Assembly (NCBI GenBank): GCA_037176905.1
Contig: JBBBWG010004780.1
Span: 25,345 to 89,344 of the forward strand
Direction of reading: 5' to 3'
Length of the DNA: 64,000 bases
DNA from: Azolla pinnata
Lineage: Eukaryota > Streptophyta > Polypodiopsida > Salviniales > Salviniaceae
Positions 11,581 through 23,140 of this stretch are shown here, one piece after another. Both the position numbers and the translations under genes were made by a program. The notes below the pieces were generated by a model. It was not told the DNA's origin. It was given only the letters and a program-made list of their open reading frames with translations, and searched no databases. Each line of letters starts with the position of its first letter. Positions within the stretch are counted from its first letter, which is position 1.

Positions 11581-11958
11581 TCTTGGAGTTTTTTACCTCC
11601 ATCATACTTCTCACACCTATGTATAGACATTCCAAAGGTTATGAGCATTGCCAGATAGCCGGCATTGACATTAGAACCGACTAAACCTTCATCTTTGATT
11701 AACTCAATTCCAATCTGCCGATTCACGCCCGATTTATTCTTCTAAACCACAGCTTTAAAGATAGACCACTTGTACCTTACACAATGCTGAAAGAAAAAAA
11801 AGGAAGATCTGGATTCCTAACCTCTCTCATACATGTATACAATGATTGACTGAACCACAACATAGATATATATGTACATAGCTGCCAAATATGACAGTAT
11901 CATGCTGTAATTGCAAAGCAAAACTCGATTTCGCATTTTGGGGAGAAAAAAATGCTCG

Positions 11959-12160
11959 AATTCGCAGAGAGAGGCTTCACAAATTTGACTCAAATTCGCT
12001 GAGAAAGGCTTCACAAATTTTACTCAAATTCGCTGAGAAAGGCTTCACAAATTTTACTCAAATTCACTGAGAAAGGCTTCAGAACTTTACTCAAATTCTC
12101 ACTGAGAAAGGCTTCAGAATTTCGCTTGAATTCGCTGAGAAAGGCTTCAGAAATTTTACA
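11959..12160. repeat. Six copies of a 33-35 bp repeat
   Basis: The unit is AATTCGCTGAGAAAGGCTTC followed by ACAAATTTTACTCA. There are six tandem copies; copies two and three are identical and the others differ at a few bases. The array lies 250-450 bp beyond the stop codon of the minus-strand SGF29 gene, in its 3' flank. On the minus strand it translates as repeats of SEAFLSEF, which is taken to be chance. Confidence 0.9.
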
Positions 12161-12240
12161 CACCATCCGGTTCATCCTCTTGTACATAATGCACCTTCTG
12201 CATGTTGCCACTAGCGCCATAGCAAGATATAAGCTGTGTA

Positions 12241-12278
12241 CAAAAGAAGAAGAAGAAGAAGAAGAAGAAGAAGAAAAA
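12241..12278. repeat. (GAA)n microsatellite
   Basis: About nine AAG/GAA trinucleotides are followed by an A run, in the 3' flank of SGF29. Confidence 0.9.
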
Positions 12279-12409
12279 AAAAAGAACAAAACGGATATGG
12301 AACAGCGACAACATCGTTTGAACAGCCGGGGAAATCGCTATATCTCAACAACAAACAAATATGTGGTACATTGCATTGAAAGATGGGTCTCTTCGCCATC
12401 CCTTCTCTT

Positions 12410-15400
12410 CTATTGCCGATGACCCTCCGGTAACTGAACAACATGATAGAACGGCACTTGCCTCTGCGGTAGTCCATCCATGCCCTCTTCTTCATCGTCG
12501 TCAAATTCGAGCACATATCTGAAATTTCAGCTTGTACATGTCAGAACAATAGCCAAGGCGATGACTAGCACATACATAATCGACAAAATAGGGATCTTGG
12601 CTGGGACTCACTCGTCTGTTTTCCTCTGCAGCTCCAGAGATGATCCATCCAACAAAAGGGTAATTCAGTCAAAACATACTCTACAAAAGCTTTTCCATAT
12701 TTTGGGTACTCGATTCATATTAATTGATCGGCGTTTATCCGCTCAAAATACCTTTCTATGAGCTGCAACTGCAGCCCTATACAATGCTGTCGTCCCAGGG
12801 TAAACAGCCAGAACTTGACTGCCTGTGGTAAACTCCTGTGCAGTAGAAGGGTCTGTTGCTTTAGGAAACGGGATGATACACGAATATGGGAGTTTGTACT
12901 TCCTGCTAAATTCAAGGAAGCAATATCGATATAAATTGTCAAATAGGGTTTGCATCTCCTCCACAACAAAGAAACAAAAGCATACACACACAACTTGCAT
13001 CGTCGCAGAATCAAAGTGCAAACAAGCAAAGAGAAGCTTCTTCATATCTTCCATATCAATCCAAGATATGCTGCACACACCCTCTCTACCCATCAGGCTT
13101 TCCTTAATTACTTTTTAGAGCTTTTATATGCAAGGAGGCCATAGATTAAAAAAAAACTTTAGAGCTATCCATCTCAATCTTGAGCTACATATGTGTTTCT
13201 AAACCCAAAATTTTTATGGTGGTCGTTGATCTGAACCCGCATTGTATCCTTTGGTTACAGGAGTACAAAAGAACCTACCACTCAAGGCCTCTCAATAGAG
13301 CTAGTATTCCAGCCCCACCAAAATATCTACCTGAACAAAATGATAGCAATATCTCCAATCTGTTATTGCAGTGCAAGAAGGTTGCAACAGTCACAAATAA
13401 GTTATGTCTTCCACCCAACCATATCCTTACACTAATTCCTTTTGCAACAAAACTATGCACTCTCAATTGCGACATCCATTGGTACAGGCCTTGAACATCA
13501 AGAGTCACTACTCGCTTCCGTTTAGCTTTTTGTCTCATAAGTATCAGCAACAAATAAGTTTAACATTCATTATACTAGTATCTATCCAAAGGAGCTGGTC
13601 AACTTAACTTGAATGGCTGCCCATGGATAAGAATAAGTTTCTCATAACTGCTTATGCAGAATTTGAGCACACATACATGCAAACATATGAAACAAACAAA
13701 TACAAGCAAAAAAACAGATACAAGTAAATACAGATATTGAGGAACCGAGTAAAACCTTTGAATACTTTCATCTTCATCACCAGGTTCTTCATCAATGACC
13801 TCAAACCTGTAAAATTAATGATATTTAATATGAAAAAAGAATATCAACATAGCGATTTCAAACTTCCAGCCTTGAGAGTGTCATACTTGTTTGATTCACG
13901 ATCAAATCGTATTACTTTCACCACTATCCATTCATCCTTGTCTGCATTATCAGGTGATACTCTTGCAGCAACCTGAAAATCAAGAATCCTTATAAACTAG
14001 AGAAATTTTCAACTTAAATCCTGACTAATAGTTGACTGGACTTAATACCTGATCTCCAACGAGTACTACACCAGACTCTGCAGGAGATCGGAGGGTAATA
14101 GACGGTGATGACAAACGAGATGAATCTGCCTCTGCTTTTAATCGTTTTCGTTTCTGTTCTCCACCTTCTGTTATACAAACAATTTAAATAGATTATGAAG
14201 TATTCAGATCACTAAGAAAGAAGTTCAACATACTAAACGTTTGAAGTCAAAGAACTTCCTTGTAAATGTAAGCTAAACGTTGAAATACTGCAAAAGCCCA
14301 AAAATTACTTCCATTAAAAAGAAAGAAAGGTAGGAATTTCCTATGAATAAAAAACCTGATTTTTTACGATGGGGTGCAGCTTGTCCTGGAGTTATAAGAC
14401 CATCAAGTGTTTCAATCAATGCTGTAGAGATCCTATATGAACAAGAAACAAGAACAAAGATGTTTTCAAATGTACAAACGACAGAAAAACTGTAATATAG
14501 ATCATACCTTTCTTCATCGTCTGCACAATTTCTTGCTTCACCATATAATGCGCGAAGTCTCATCCACACTTTTTCGGCATATTTCTCAGCTACATCTGGA
14601 CCTGAGAAGAAATCGTCTTTCGTAACTAAAAGTAATAAATCACGGTTCATTGGAGATACTAGAAGGGAGGAGGATGCCAGTGTAACCATAAACCAACACA
14701 ATAAACAACTTGCAAAAGAAAGTGTGTGTGAAGCTCTAAGTAATGGCTCATTGATTGTGTGTATATAACAGGACTAGAAATCTTCTCAAAGACATGAAAT
14801 CGTTTGAATGACATTTACAAAACCATATTCTGCTGCATTTGTAGTGTCCTTAGAACAAATATTCAAAATAAAACAAGACAAATCACCACCTAAACATAAA
14901 ACTAACTCATGATCGGAGGCAATGGTTCATAATAACACAAAAACGTAACCATTTAGAAGAGAGAAACTTACATTACACACTGAAGACTAAGTTTGAGCTA
15001 CAACTACAAGTTATAACCTCCTTGTGGTACCCTATAAAGAAGCAATACTCCAGAAAACTCGAAGTGGCATAATTCCAGTTTAGTGGAATAATATCCAGAA
15101 TCTTAAACCTTTAACTTCCTTTTGGCTCTTCCACATATGCTTCTCCTGTTCTTTCTTCTTTTTTCCACCAAAGTTTATGCTTTTTCCATCACCTCTTTAA
15201 CATATCTATATAGTGGGAACGGTGATAGAAAAATTATATATTCCACTTGTCTACATGGTGAACAATGGATTTGTGAAAACCCTAACGGGTTGAATGACTC
15301 CACAAATGAGGACTTCATCACAACTGATCGACAGTATTCAAATTCTCTACACTCAATGCTCGAGGTTAGCTCATCTGATGGTTATCACATGGATAAGGTA

Positions 15401-16228
15401 TTAGATGTCTCCAAGATACTTGATCAGTATGAGACACAAACTAAAGCTAAAAAAAATCGATGAGGAGATCTTTATCAATTTCTCAAGAAGATAGAGAATT
15501 CATGTAGAACTTCAATTTGTGGGAAACACAATGTTTCGTAGAGATCTTTCAAGGAGAATTTATCTGCTGGTACCTCGCAAAAGAGAAGCAGAAGTAAGCA
15601 GTTAATTCAGAACCCTCACTAATCATACATAGACCGAGGTTCATGTGGAAATTGTTTGAAAAAATGAACAAGAACATATAAACCACAATTTCCATCCTTC
15701 TTTTGTACTGACAATTTTTAAAATCTCAGGACTATGATCACATTATGAAAATTCTGCTGAAATATACCATGTGGGTAATTCACTAGCATTATCCAATACC
15801 TTCAGAAGAGATTTTGATGCTAATTCTAATCAAAGAAAAAGAAAAATTCAAGAATTCCGACCATGTCGAATAAAAGAAATAGAATGCCACAACATTTTTT
15901 ACCCTAATCTACAAAACTGGACCTTTGATCGGAACAGAAACTTGCTGAGCTCCCAGGAGGAATGAGAGAGAAAGCATCACATGTATAGCAAAGGAAGCAA
16001 AGAAAAGAAGAAGAAAAACGAGCAACGCTTCTCTGGTCGGTACGAGGGTGCATGCGGAGTCGTATCTCAATAATGCGCTGTAGTAAGACAGAGAGGAGGC
16101 GTTAGGGACTGACTGGTTTTCTGGAGCCGGAGGTGAATCTTGTTGATCTTGGAGATGACGCTTTCCTGGGTTCTCCTCACCTTCTCGAGCTCTCTAAGGC
16201 GTTCGTTGGCGGAGTCGAGGTTAGCCAT
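12410..16228 (-). CDS. SGF29: SGF29-like SAGA-associated factor 29 (tandem Tudor)
   Basis: SGF29 is a SAGA histone-acetyltransferase subunit whose tandem Tudor domain binds H3K4me2/3. Minus-strand exons are 16228-16114, 14601-14508, 14432-14356, 14167-14049, 13972-13887, 13806-13756, 12902-12752, 12625-12612 and 12518-12410. They give 271 residues, near the recalled Arabidopsis length (about 270). The N-terminus is a coiled coil (RLRELEKVRRTQESVISKIN). A basic patch, EQKRKRLK, could be a nuclear signal. The Tudor part includes VAARVSPDNADKDEWIVVKV, PYSCIIPFPKATDPSTAQEF, VLAVYPGTTALYRA and YVLEFDDDEEEG. The C-terminus is VPFYHVVQLPEGHRQ. The eighth exon is only 14 nt long and encodes RKTDE with its neighbours. 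The reading frame stays open far upstream into a satellite, but the ATG at 16228 aligns with the family start. Confidence 0.95.
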
Positions 16229-16340
16229 GGCAGCAGCTGTCTCTGCGATTTCAGGATGTCTGCATTCAAAGAAGAAAAGCAGAAGCGTTTGGTACTTCTC
16301 AAAATCCTTGAGCTTCTGAAATCGCCCAACATACCCCTCC

Positions 16341-17103
16341 GATGAATGGTGGATGAATGTATGAATGCATTGATGAATGCATGCATGGCTGAATGCATTG
16401 ATGGATGCATGCATGGGTGAATGCATGGCTAATGCATGGCTGAATGCATTGAGGATGCATGCATGGGTGAATGCATGGCTAATGCATGGCTGAATGCATT
16501 GATGGATGCATGCATGGGTGAATGCATGGGTGAATGCATGCATGGATGAATGGATGTATGGATGAGTGGATAGATCGATGGATGGATGGATGGATACATG
16601 GATACATGGATACATGGATGGATGCATGGATGAGTGGATGGATTGAGGTATGGATGAATGCATGGATGAGTGGATGGATTGAGGTATGGATGAATGCATG
16701 GATGAATGAATGCATATGGATGCATGCATGGATGGATGCATGGATGAATGGATGAACACATGGGTGGATGGATGAATGCATGGATGAATGCATGGATGGA
16801 TGGATACATGGATGAGTGAATGGATTGAGGTATGGATGAATGCATGCATGGATGAATGGATAGATGAACGCATGCATGGATCGATCGATCGATCGATGGA
16901 TGAATGGATAGATGAACGCATGCATGGATCGATCGATCGATCGATGGATGAATGGATGGAGAGATGGATGAGTGAATGATGAATGCATGGAGGTATGGAT
17001 GGATGAATGGAGGAATGCATGGATACATGGATGCATGAATGGATGAGTGCATGGATGGCTACATGGACGAATGGATGAGTGAATGGATGGATGAATGTAT
17101 GGA
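16341..17103. repeat. GGATGCATGAAT satellite upstream of SGF29
   Basis: About 760 bp are built from 4-bp steps (GGAT, GAAT, GCAT, GATC, GAGT). Higher-order units include TGGATGAGTGGATGGATTGA and a pair of (GATC)n-centred units at about 16868-16905 and 16924-16950. The array starts about 113 bp upstream of the SGF29 start codon. Long open frames on both strands (HPSIHPSIH and MDGWMDAWM types) come from the 4-bp period and are not genes. Confidence 0.93.
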
Positions 17104-18441
17104 CATGATGCTTTTCATCGACTGCGACGCAGAAACCAGAAGGTTTTGATATGGAAAAAATTTTGGTTTGCCAGTTAGTTCTCGCTATCTTTTTCGAATT
17201 GCTCCAGTCTCTTGCAGTTTTTGGCCAGTTGAAGCCAGTACCACGCCAATGTTTACACGAATCGGTTACTAGAGCCCACAAGAACGATCGATCAAGCAGA
17301 TCCAATGGTAGTGTCGGTTTGGACATGCACAGAGGATGTGAAATGCAGTTGAGTCAAAGCAGCTATATAACCTTCACTGTGTAATTACTATGATCAAAAG
17401 ATGCAGTTGATAGGATCTAGGAGGCATGTATCAATGTTCATCCACCTCCCTTTCGACCGATAAAGAAAGATTGGGACTTGTATATAAAACCCTTGAGAGT
17501 TAATAAAGGCAAACAATTGTTGTTAATTCAGAGGCTAGCATTGCATAAGGCATCGTCAATGTCGCTAAGTTCTTCAAGTAGAGATTCATCTCCAAACTTC
17601 ACCGGCACCATTGATCAAAGCAAACCTTTCAAGCAATTCATTCAGATTCCTCACAACTCATTATACTAAAGCACATTGTTTATTCCAGATTCGAACCGCC
17701 ATTAGATCCAAATTCTCAACATTGTTCATCGATGTGTATGCAAGGATCACAGCAGAATCAAAACCTTGGATAACATCTATGGAGCAACAAGAAAAAAGTG
17801 CAATGGTCATACAAAAGACAAGCAATTACATTGATTACACTTTCACTCATACAAATGAAAATTTGCTACGTGTATAGAACAATAACAACATTGACCAACT
17901 TACACATCAATTTAGAATACCTACTTCACATGCTCTTTGGACTGGTCGCAGATTGTAGAGCATTCTCAAATGCCCAAAATTTACCAAATATAGATAGGGT
18001 ATCATTTTGCACCGGTCTCTGAAGATACCAATTTTCCATTCAGAAACATACAGAATCTGTGCCTAAACTGAACTAAAACAAAACCCTTATCCAAGTATGT
18101 TTGAGAACAAGTTCGGCAATTTGCAGTTGAAAAACACTTGTTCTAGGTAAAAACAAGATTACAGCCAATAGCATTTTCATGCTGACTCTCTGACTTAAGA
18201 CTTGCAAACGACAAACAAAATCAACGTCAATTAGACATTTACATTCGCTACCCAAGGTAGAAGCCTCATATATATATATATATACACACAATTGAATAGG
18301 CACCAGTAACACGACTGTGCATAGTACATGCACATTCAAAAGCTACATGCTTTATGAACGATTTCGCTTCCACTTTAAGAGATGTACAATGCATATGCAT
18401 ATAAACAAAGCAACAATCTCTTGCTACTCTTCGTGGTGTGT
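17104..18441. other. Intergenic
   Basis: No gene was recognised. A minus-strand frame at 17110-17326 looks faintly protein-like, but no family was identified and it continues into the satellite. An (AT)n run lies at 18269-18283. The part nearest 18441 is probably the 3' UTR of the serine acetyltransferase gene. Confidence 0.45.
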
Positions 18442-21400
18442 TCAAGCCGCATTACAAATAACCTCCTTCACAGAAGATGCTCTCTCAAACTCAGTCTCCA
18501 GGAGCTCGCCATCATGATCCGTATCCTATACCAGTCAGTATATATATCATCGGATTTTTACATCACAACATGTCTGTATTGCCTTCTTTTAATTCGTGTA
18601 CATATAAACAGTGAGAATATGAATTACATTTAGAAAAAATTCTCTGCTAGTTCAATCTTAGATCTCTAAGATTTAAACTCATAGGGAAGACATAGTAAAA
18701 GGCCATGACTTACATATAGGAAACTTCTCTATGAGCTTGATCTTAGATCTCTAAGATGTGAACTTCATAGAGAACAAAATATATCTGGAGCTTTTGAGCT
18801 CCTTAAATCTAAGCTATGCTAAGCTTCACTAGGAAGCTCAATCTTTTTAAATGCTTCAAAGGCTTTCCGACTTTCACCACTAAGTCTTAAACTTCCGTGA
18901 GCTCTAAACACAATAATGATCATGAATCTTACCAGTTCAAAAAACCATGCCATCGCCTTATCCTTGGGCACTTCAACCCCAAAGTTCTTGCTCAGACGTT
19001 CAACAAAATCATATGGGCCAATGTGTCCAGGTTTTGATGGTTCCAGATGCCGATAAGGGCACAAACATTTCATTCTTTGATTGAAGACTTTAACAAGCTT
19101 GCAAGAGTGATCAAGCAATGATGCTGCATTGTTTTCTTTGGCTCTGCCGATTATCTATTGAAAGAAAAATACAAATAAACCATGTTTAAGAAATGCTGTC
19201 GTGGCATAAAAATTCGTAGTGTATTTGCACAAATATATTTTTACCTTAGCAGGACAGCCAACTGCAGTTGCGAATGGAGGAATATCATTCAAAACAACAG
19301 CTGATGCACCTATTTTAGCACCATCACCAATGTTAACATTACCCAGAATGCTCGCACCTGCTCCAACAAGAACCTATCATGCATATAGTAAAAAAACAGG
19401 AGCAGTTAGCACACAAAATCTGGAAAAACAAGAGCCCACAGAATTCAAATACATTTGTCACTTAATGATGTTAATTCCTCTAGTTTCTATATTTTCTAGG
19501 CCATTTCTGTGATTTCCTGACTTCCTGTATAGCAAGTCCTGTGATTTTCGTACAATTGAAATTCGCATGCTTCAACCATAAACAAGGTCTAGTAGGTCTA
19601 ATACGCATGTTTCAACCACAAATAAGGTCTAGTTGTTTTAATAACATGATTATGTTTCTACTAGGAAAATCCTGTTTAAGCTCCCGTTCACAGCCTTCAG
19701 GGAGTCATATGTCATTTCTTATATTCTAGTTTGAGGTTACATCTTTGCCCCTGAATAGAAAATGGCCTTCAAATGAATATTCCATACAACCCACTTTGCT
19801 GAAATGAAAAAGATGGCTTGGTTGATGCATTACACACAACCAATTTTCTACTTTGCCCCTGAATAGAAAATGGCCTTTAAATGAATATTCCATACAACCC
19901 ACTTTGCTGAAATGAAAAAGATGGCTTGGTCGATGCATTACACACAACCAATTTTCTACAAAAGTTTTCTTTTAATGAAATCTTCATTCAAGCCCCAGAA
20001 TTGAGCAAAAATCGCAAAAAGGAATCCAGCTTATAATAAGAGAAAAAGGGCTTGTATAAAAGAACTGAGATGAATAGAACTCACATTTACACCGAGCTTT
20101 GGATGTCGATCACCTTGCTGCTTGCCATTACCACCTAATGTGACAGCATGCAGCAAGGTACATCCATTGCCAACTCTAGCAGTTTCTCCAATGACAACAC
20201 CTGTGGCATGATCAATCATAATACTGCTTCCGAGCTGGGCAGCTGGATGGATATCCATCCCAAACACTTCAGAAATTCGACTCTGAAGAAGACTAGCCAT
20301 TGACCTGTAACCTCGCCTCCATAGCCAATTGGAAGCTCGGTACGCTTGAATGCCATGAAACCCTTTGAAGTAGAGGAAAGCATGGCCTAGGGAAGGACAA
20401 GCTGGATCTCTTTCCTGAAAAAAATAAACACAAAAAAAAGCACGGCCATAAATAAATGTGATGGGCTCATCCTTGAAAATCAATCATGAAATACTTAAAT
20501 TAGTCTGGGATTCTTTTTGCAAATCACAGTAAAAGACAAGGAAAAAAGCTGGGTCTGGGTCCCTTCAGGGAAAAAATATGTGCAAATTGCTTTTAAATAC
20601 ACAATCCTTCATACGAGGTAGAGGAAAACATATGCTGATACTTTTCAAAGTAGCAAAAAGGCATGTAAGGCATGTGGCCCCAGACAATTTGACCTTGGGT
20701 CACTTTCTTTAAAAAGGGAGTAAATTTTGAATAAAAAAAACAAGATGCTGCACATTATTCTAGTCTTCATAAAGCCTACATCTTTAGCATGTAGATGCTT
20801 GAGAATAACCCTTCCGCTTCACTGAAATTACCTAAAACTGCTCTATAAACGATCACATATTGAAACTAATCAAAATCTTCACATCTTAAACTAATCAAAA
20901 TCTTCACATCCTGAAGTTACCTAAACTGCTCTCATATTCATCATATCTTAGAATTACTTAAACTGCTCCCAAAAGCATCACATCCTGAAATGATATAAAT
21001 TGCTTTCAAAAATCATCCCATCCTGAAATTACTTAGATTGCTCTCAAATATCATCACATACTGAGATTAGTTAGTCTGCTTTCGAAATCATCACACCTGA
21101 AATAACTTAAGAATGTTCTCAAAATCATCACATTCTGACAAATCAACCAAAGGTAACAGTGATTTAAAACAAGAAAACCACCAAACTTTACAACCCTAAC
21201 CATAACCAGCTACCAAACTATCTGATAGCCAATAATTTCGTTGAAAACATTTACTGATCACTACTTTCAACAATCCTTTCCATCGTTTGCCCAAGCTAAA
21301 ATGCAAACAGGCTGCCATCCAGCATAAAAAGATGATTACAATACAAATCCACCCCTATGAAACAATTATTACAACTGAAAAAAGGTTTCCATTCAGCAGA

Positions 21401-22221
21401 AATGAATGGCTGTTCAGATAATTCTACCACTCATACTGAAGGTCTGAAAACCGTCACGCTGATGGAATACCGATACAGTGTAGCACACCCTCTACTCAAG
21501 AAAATTAGCAAAATTATACTCTTTGATGGATCAGCAGAATGTGCTCTTCTCTCTGAGAAACCCTTACCCTTAACCCAAACCTAATAACACCTATATTCTT
21601 AGCCATATCGAAATCTAGCCACTCAGCCGACTTCAGCAAATATATTGCTAACTTACCCCTGGACCAGACCCTAAACTGCGTGATTCCAACACAACGCAAG
21701 ATTCCATTCTAGCAATTTCATACCATTTCTCCAAATTCCTAACCTAGTCCTAATCCCGATTACCCTAAGAAAATCGCATTTCAGAATAAAAAGCCGTAAC
21801 TTTAGCTAAGCCCCATGATTCGGGCCATTTCCATAGCCTGACGCTGGCCCGAAACAGATTGAGATAAGCAGATATGACGGACCTTGATTGCCATGAGGTC
21901 CTTTCTGACAGCATCGTGGACAGATTCTCCTGACCACGAGGAGCCATTGACGAAGCACGAGAGCAGCAACGAGCGCCACCGCTCCGGCGGCACGGAATCG
22001 GAGCTGAGCTTGGAAGCGAGGTGAGCGGAGAGGGATTCGTCCAGGCTGGGCCATTGAAGGATGGAGCGCTGCAGCGAATCGGAGAGGATGACCCGGATCT
22101 CTTGGATGTCAGCGAAATCGACAGCATCCAGGTCCAAGGATTCGTCGGCGGCGGTCCCGTCCTCGCTGTGCATGGCCTCGGCATCGTTTCTGATCTCTTG
22201 CCACAAACGATCACAAGCCAT
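18442..22221 (-). CDS. Serine O-acetyltransferase (SERAT3-like) with C-terminal EF-hand
   Basis: The enzyme makes O-acetylserine from serine and acetyl-CoA, the precursor step of cysteine synthesis. Minus-strand exons are 22221-21883, 20414-20085, 19373-19245, 19154-18933 and 18525-18442; all but the last intron sit within clear homology, every intron is phase 0, and the product is 367 residues. The N-terminal SAT domain covers about 1-125, with ERDPACPSLGHAFLYFKGFH near its end. The left-handed helix domain has DIHPAAQLGSSIMIDHATG: Asp167 and His182 match E. coli Asp143 and His158. Acetyl-CoA-site residues GGNGKQQGDRHPKL follow. No transit peptide is seen, suggesting the cytosol. In place of the usual short tail ending in Ile there is about 100 residues of extension. 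It ends in a canonical EF-hand loop, DTDHDGELLETE (341-352), in its own exon after a helix (KAMAWFFEL). Enzyme identity is firm; the EF-hand role is inference. Confidence 0.95.
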
Positions 22222-22381
22222 GGAGAGAGGGATCTTTCGCCTCCTTACGTGTTTCTGCGTCTCCCTCTCCGTCTGTCTGAGTCTCGATCGCTCGCTCGAT
22301 CGCTCGCTCGCTCGCTCTGTGTTTCTCTGTGTTTCTGTGTCTCACTCTTCTTGCTCAACGGCGGCTATGGCGAGCTTGAAT

Positions 22382-22391
22382 TTTATAAATA
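22382..22391 (-). promoter_or_regulatory. TATA-like element of the serine acetyltransferase gene
   Basis: On the minus strand TATTTATAAA lies 160 bp upstream of the start codon at 22221. That would place transcription start near 22350, giving a 5' UTR of about 130 bp that contains a CGCTCGCTCGAT-type run (22278-22318). The position fits a plant TATA box; function is inferred. Confidence 0.5.
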
Positions 22392-22399
22392 CATAATAA

Positions 22400-23140
22400 T
22401 TATTTTTTTTATCTCTTTTTCTTCGCCATTTTCTTTTAAAAACTCTTTTAATTAACCCGATTATTCCCCTATTTTATTTTCTTGGCCAAACACTTATTTC
22501 CCTTTTTTTATTGTATTTTCTTGCCCCCCGATTATTCCTATATATATATATATATATTATCTCTTTTTCTTCGCCAATTTCTTTTAAAAATCTTTTAATA
22601 ATCCCGATTATTCCCCTCTTTTATTTTCTTGGCCAAAAATTTGTTTCCCTTTTTTTATCGTATTTTCTTGCCCCCAATTATTCCTATTTATTTATTTATT
22701 TATTTATCTTTTAATTAACTCGATTATTCCCCTATTTTATTTTCCTGGCCAAAAACTTATTTCCCTTTTTTATCGTATTTTCTTGCCCTCCAATTATTCC
22801 TATTTATTTATTTATTTATTTATCTTTTAATTAACTCGATTATTCCCCTATATTTATTTTCTTGGCTATAAATTTATTTCTCTTTTTTTAAGGTATTTTC
22901 TTGCCCCCAATTATTTTATTTATTTATTTATTTATCGAGATTATTGCTTGATTATTTTCTTCGATATATTTTCTTGGGAGAATTTCTTTTAAAAATCTTT
23001 TAATTAACTCGATTATTCCCCTATTTCATTTTCTTGGCTGTAAATTTATTTCTCTTTTTTTATTGCATTTTCTTGCCCCCAATTATTCCTTTTTATTTAT
23101 TTATTTTCGAAATTATTGCTTTGATTATTTTCTTCGATAT
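22400..23140. repeat. AT-rich tandem repeat, about five copies
   Basis: The units are about 120-150 bp. Each holds TTTTAATTAACTCGATTATT, CCCCTATTTTATTTTCTTGG, TTATTTCCCTTTTTTTAT and GTATTTTCTTGCCCCCAATT, and several end in a TATT or TA microsatellite. Copies begin near 22424, 22558, 22708, 22826 and 22988. The array lies immediately upstream of the serine acetyltransferase promoter. Confidence 0.85.

Noticed and set aside
22021-22455. Plus-strand frames over the serine acetyltransferase first exon
   Set aside because: They are antisense shadows of a well-supported exon and its leader.
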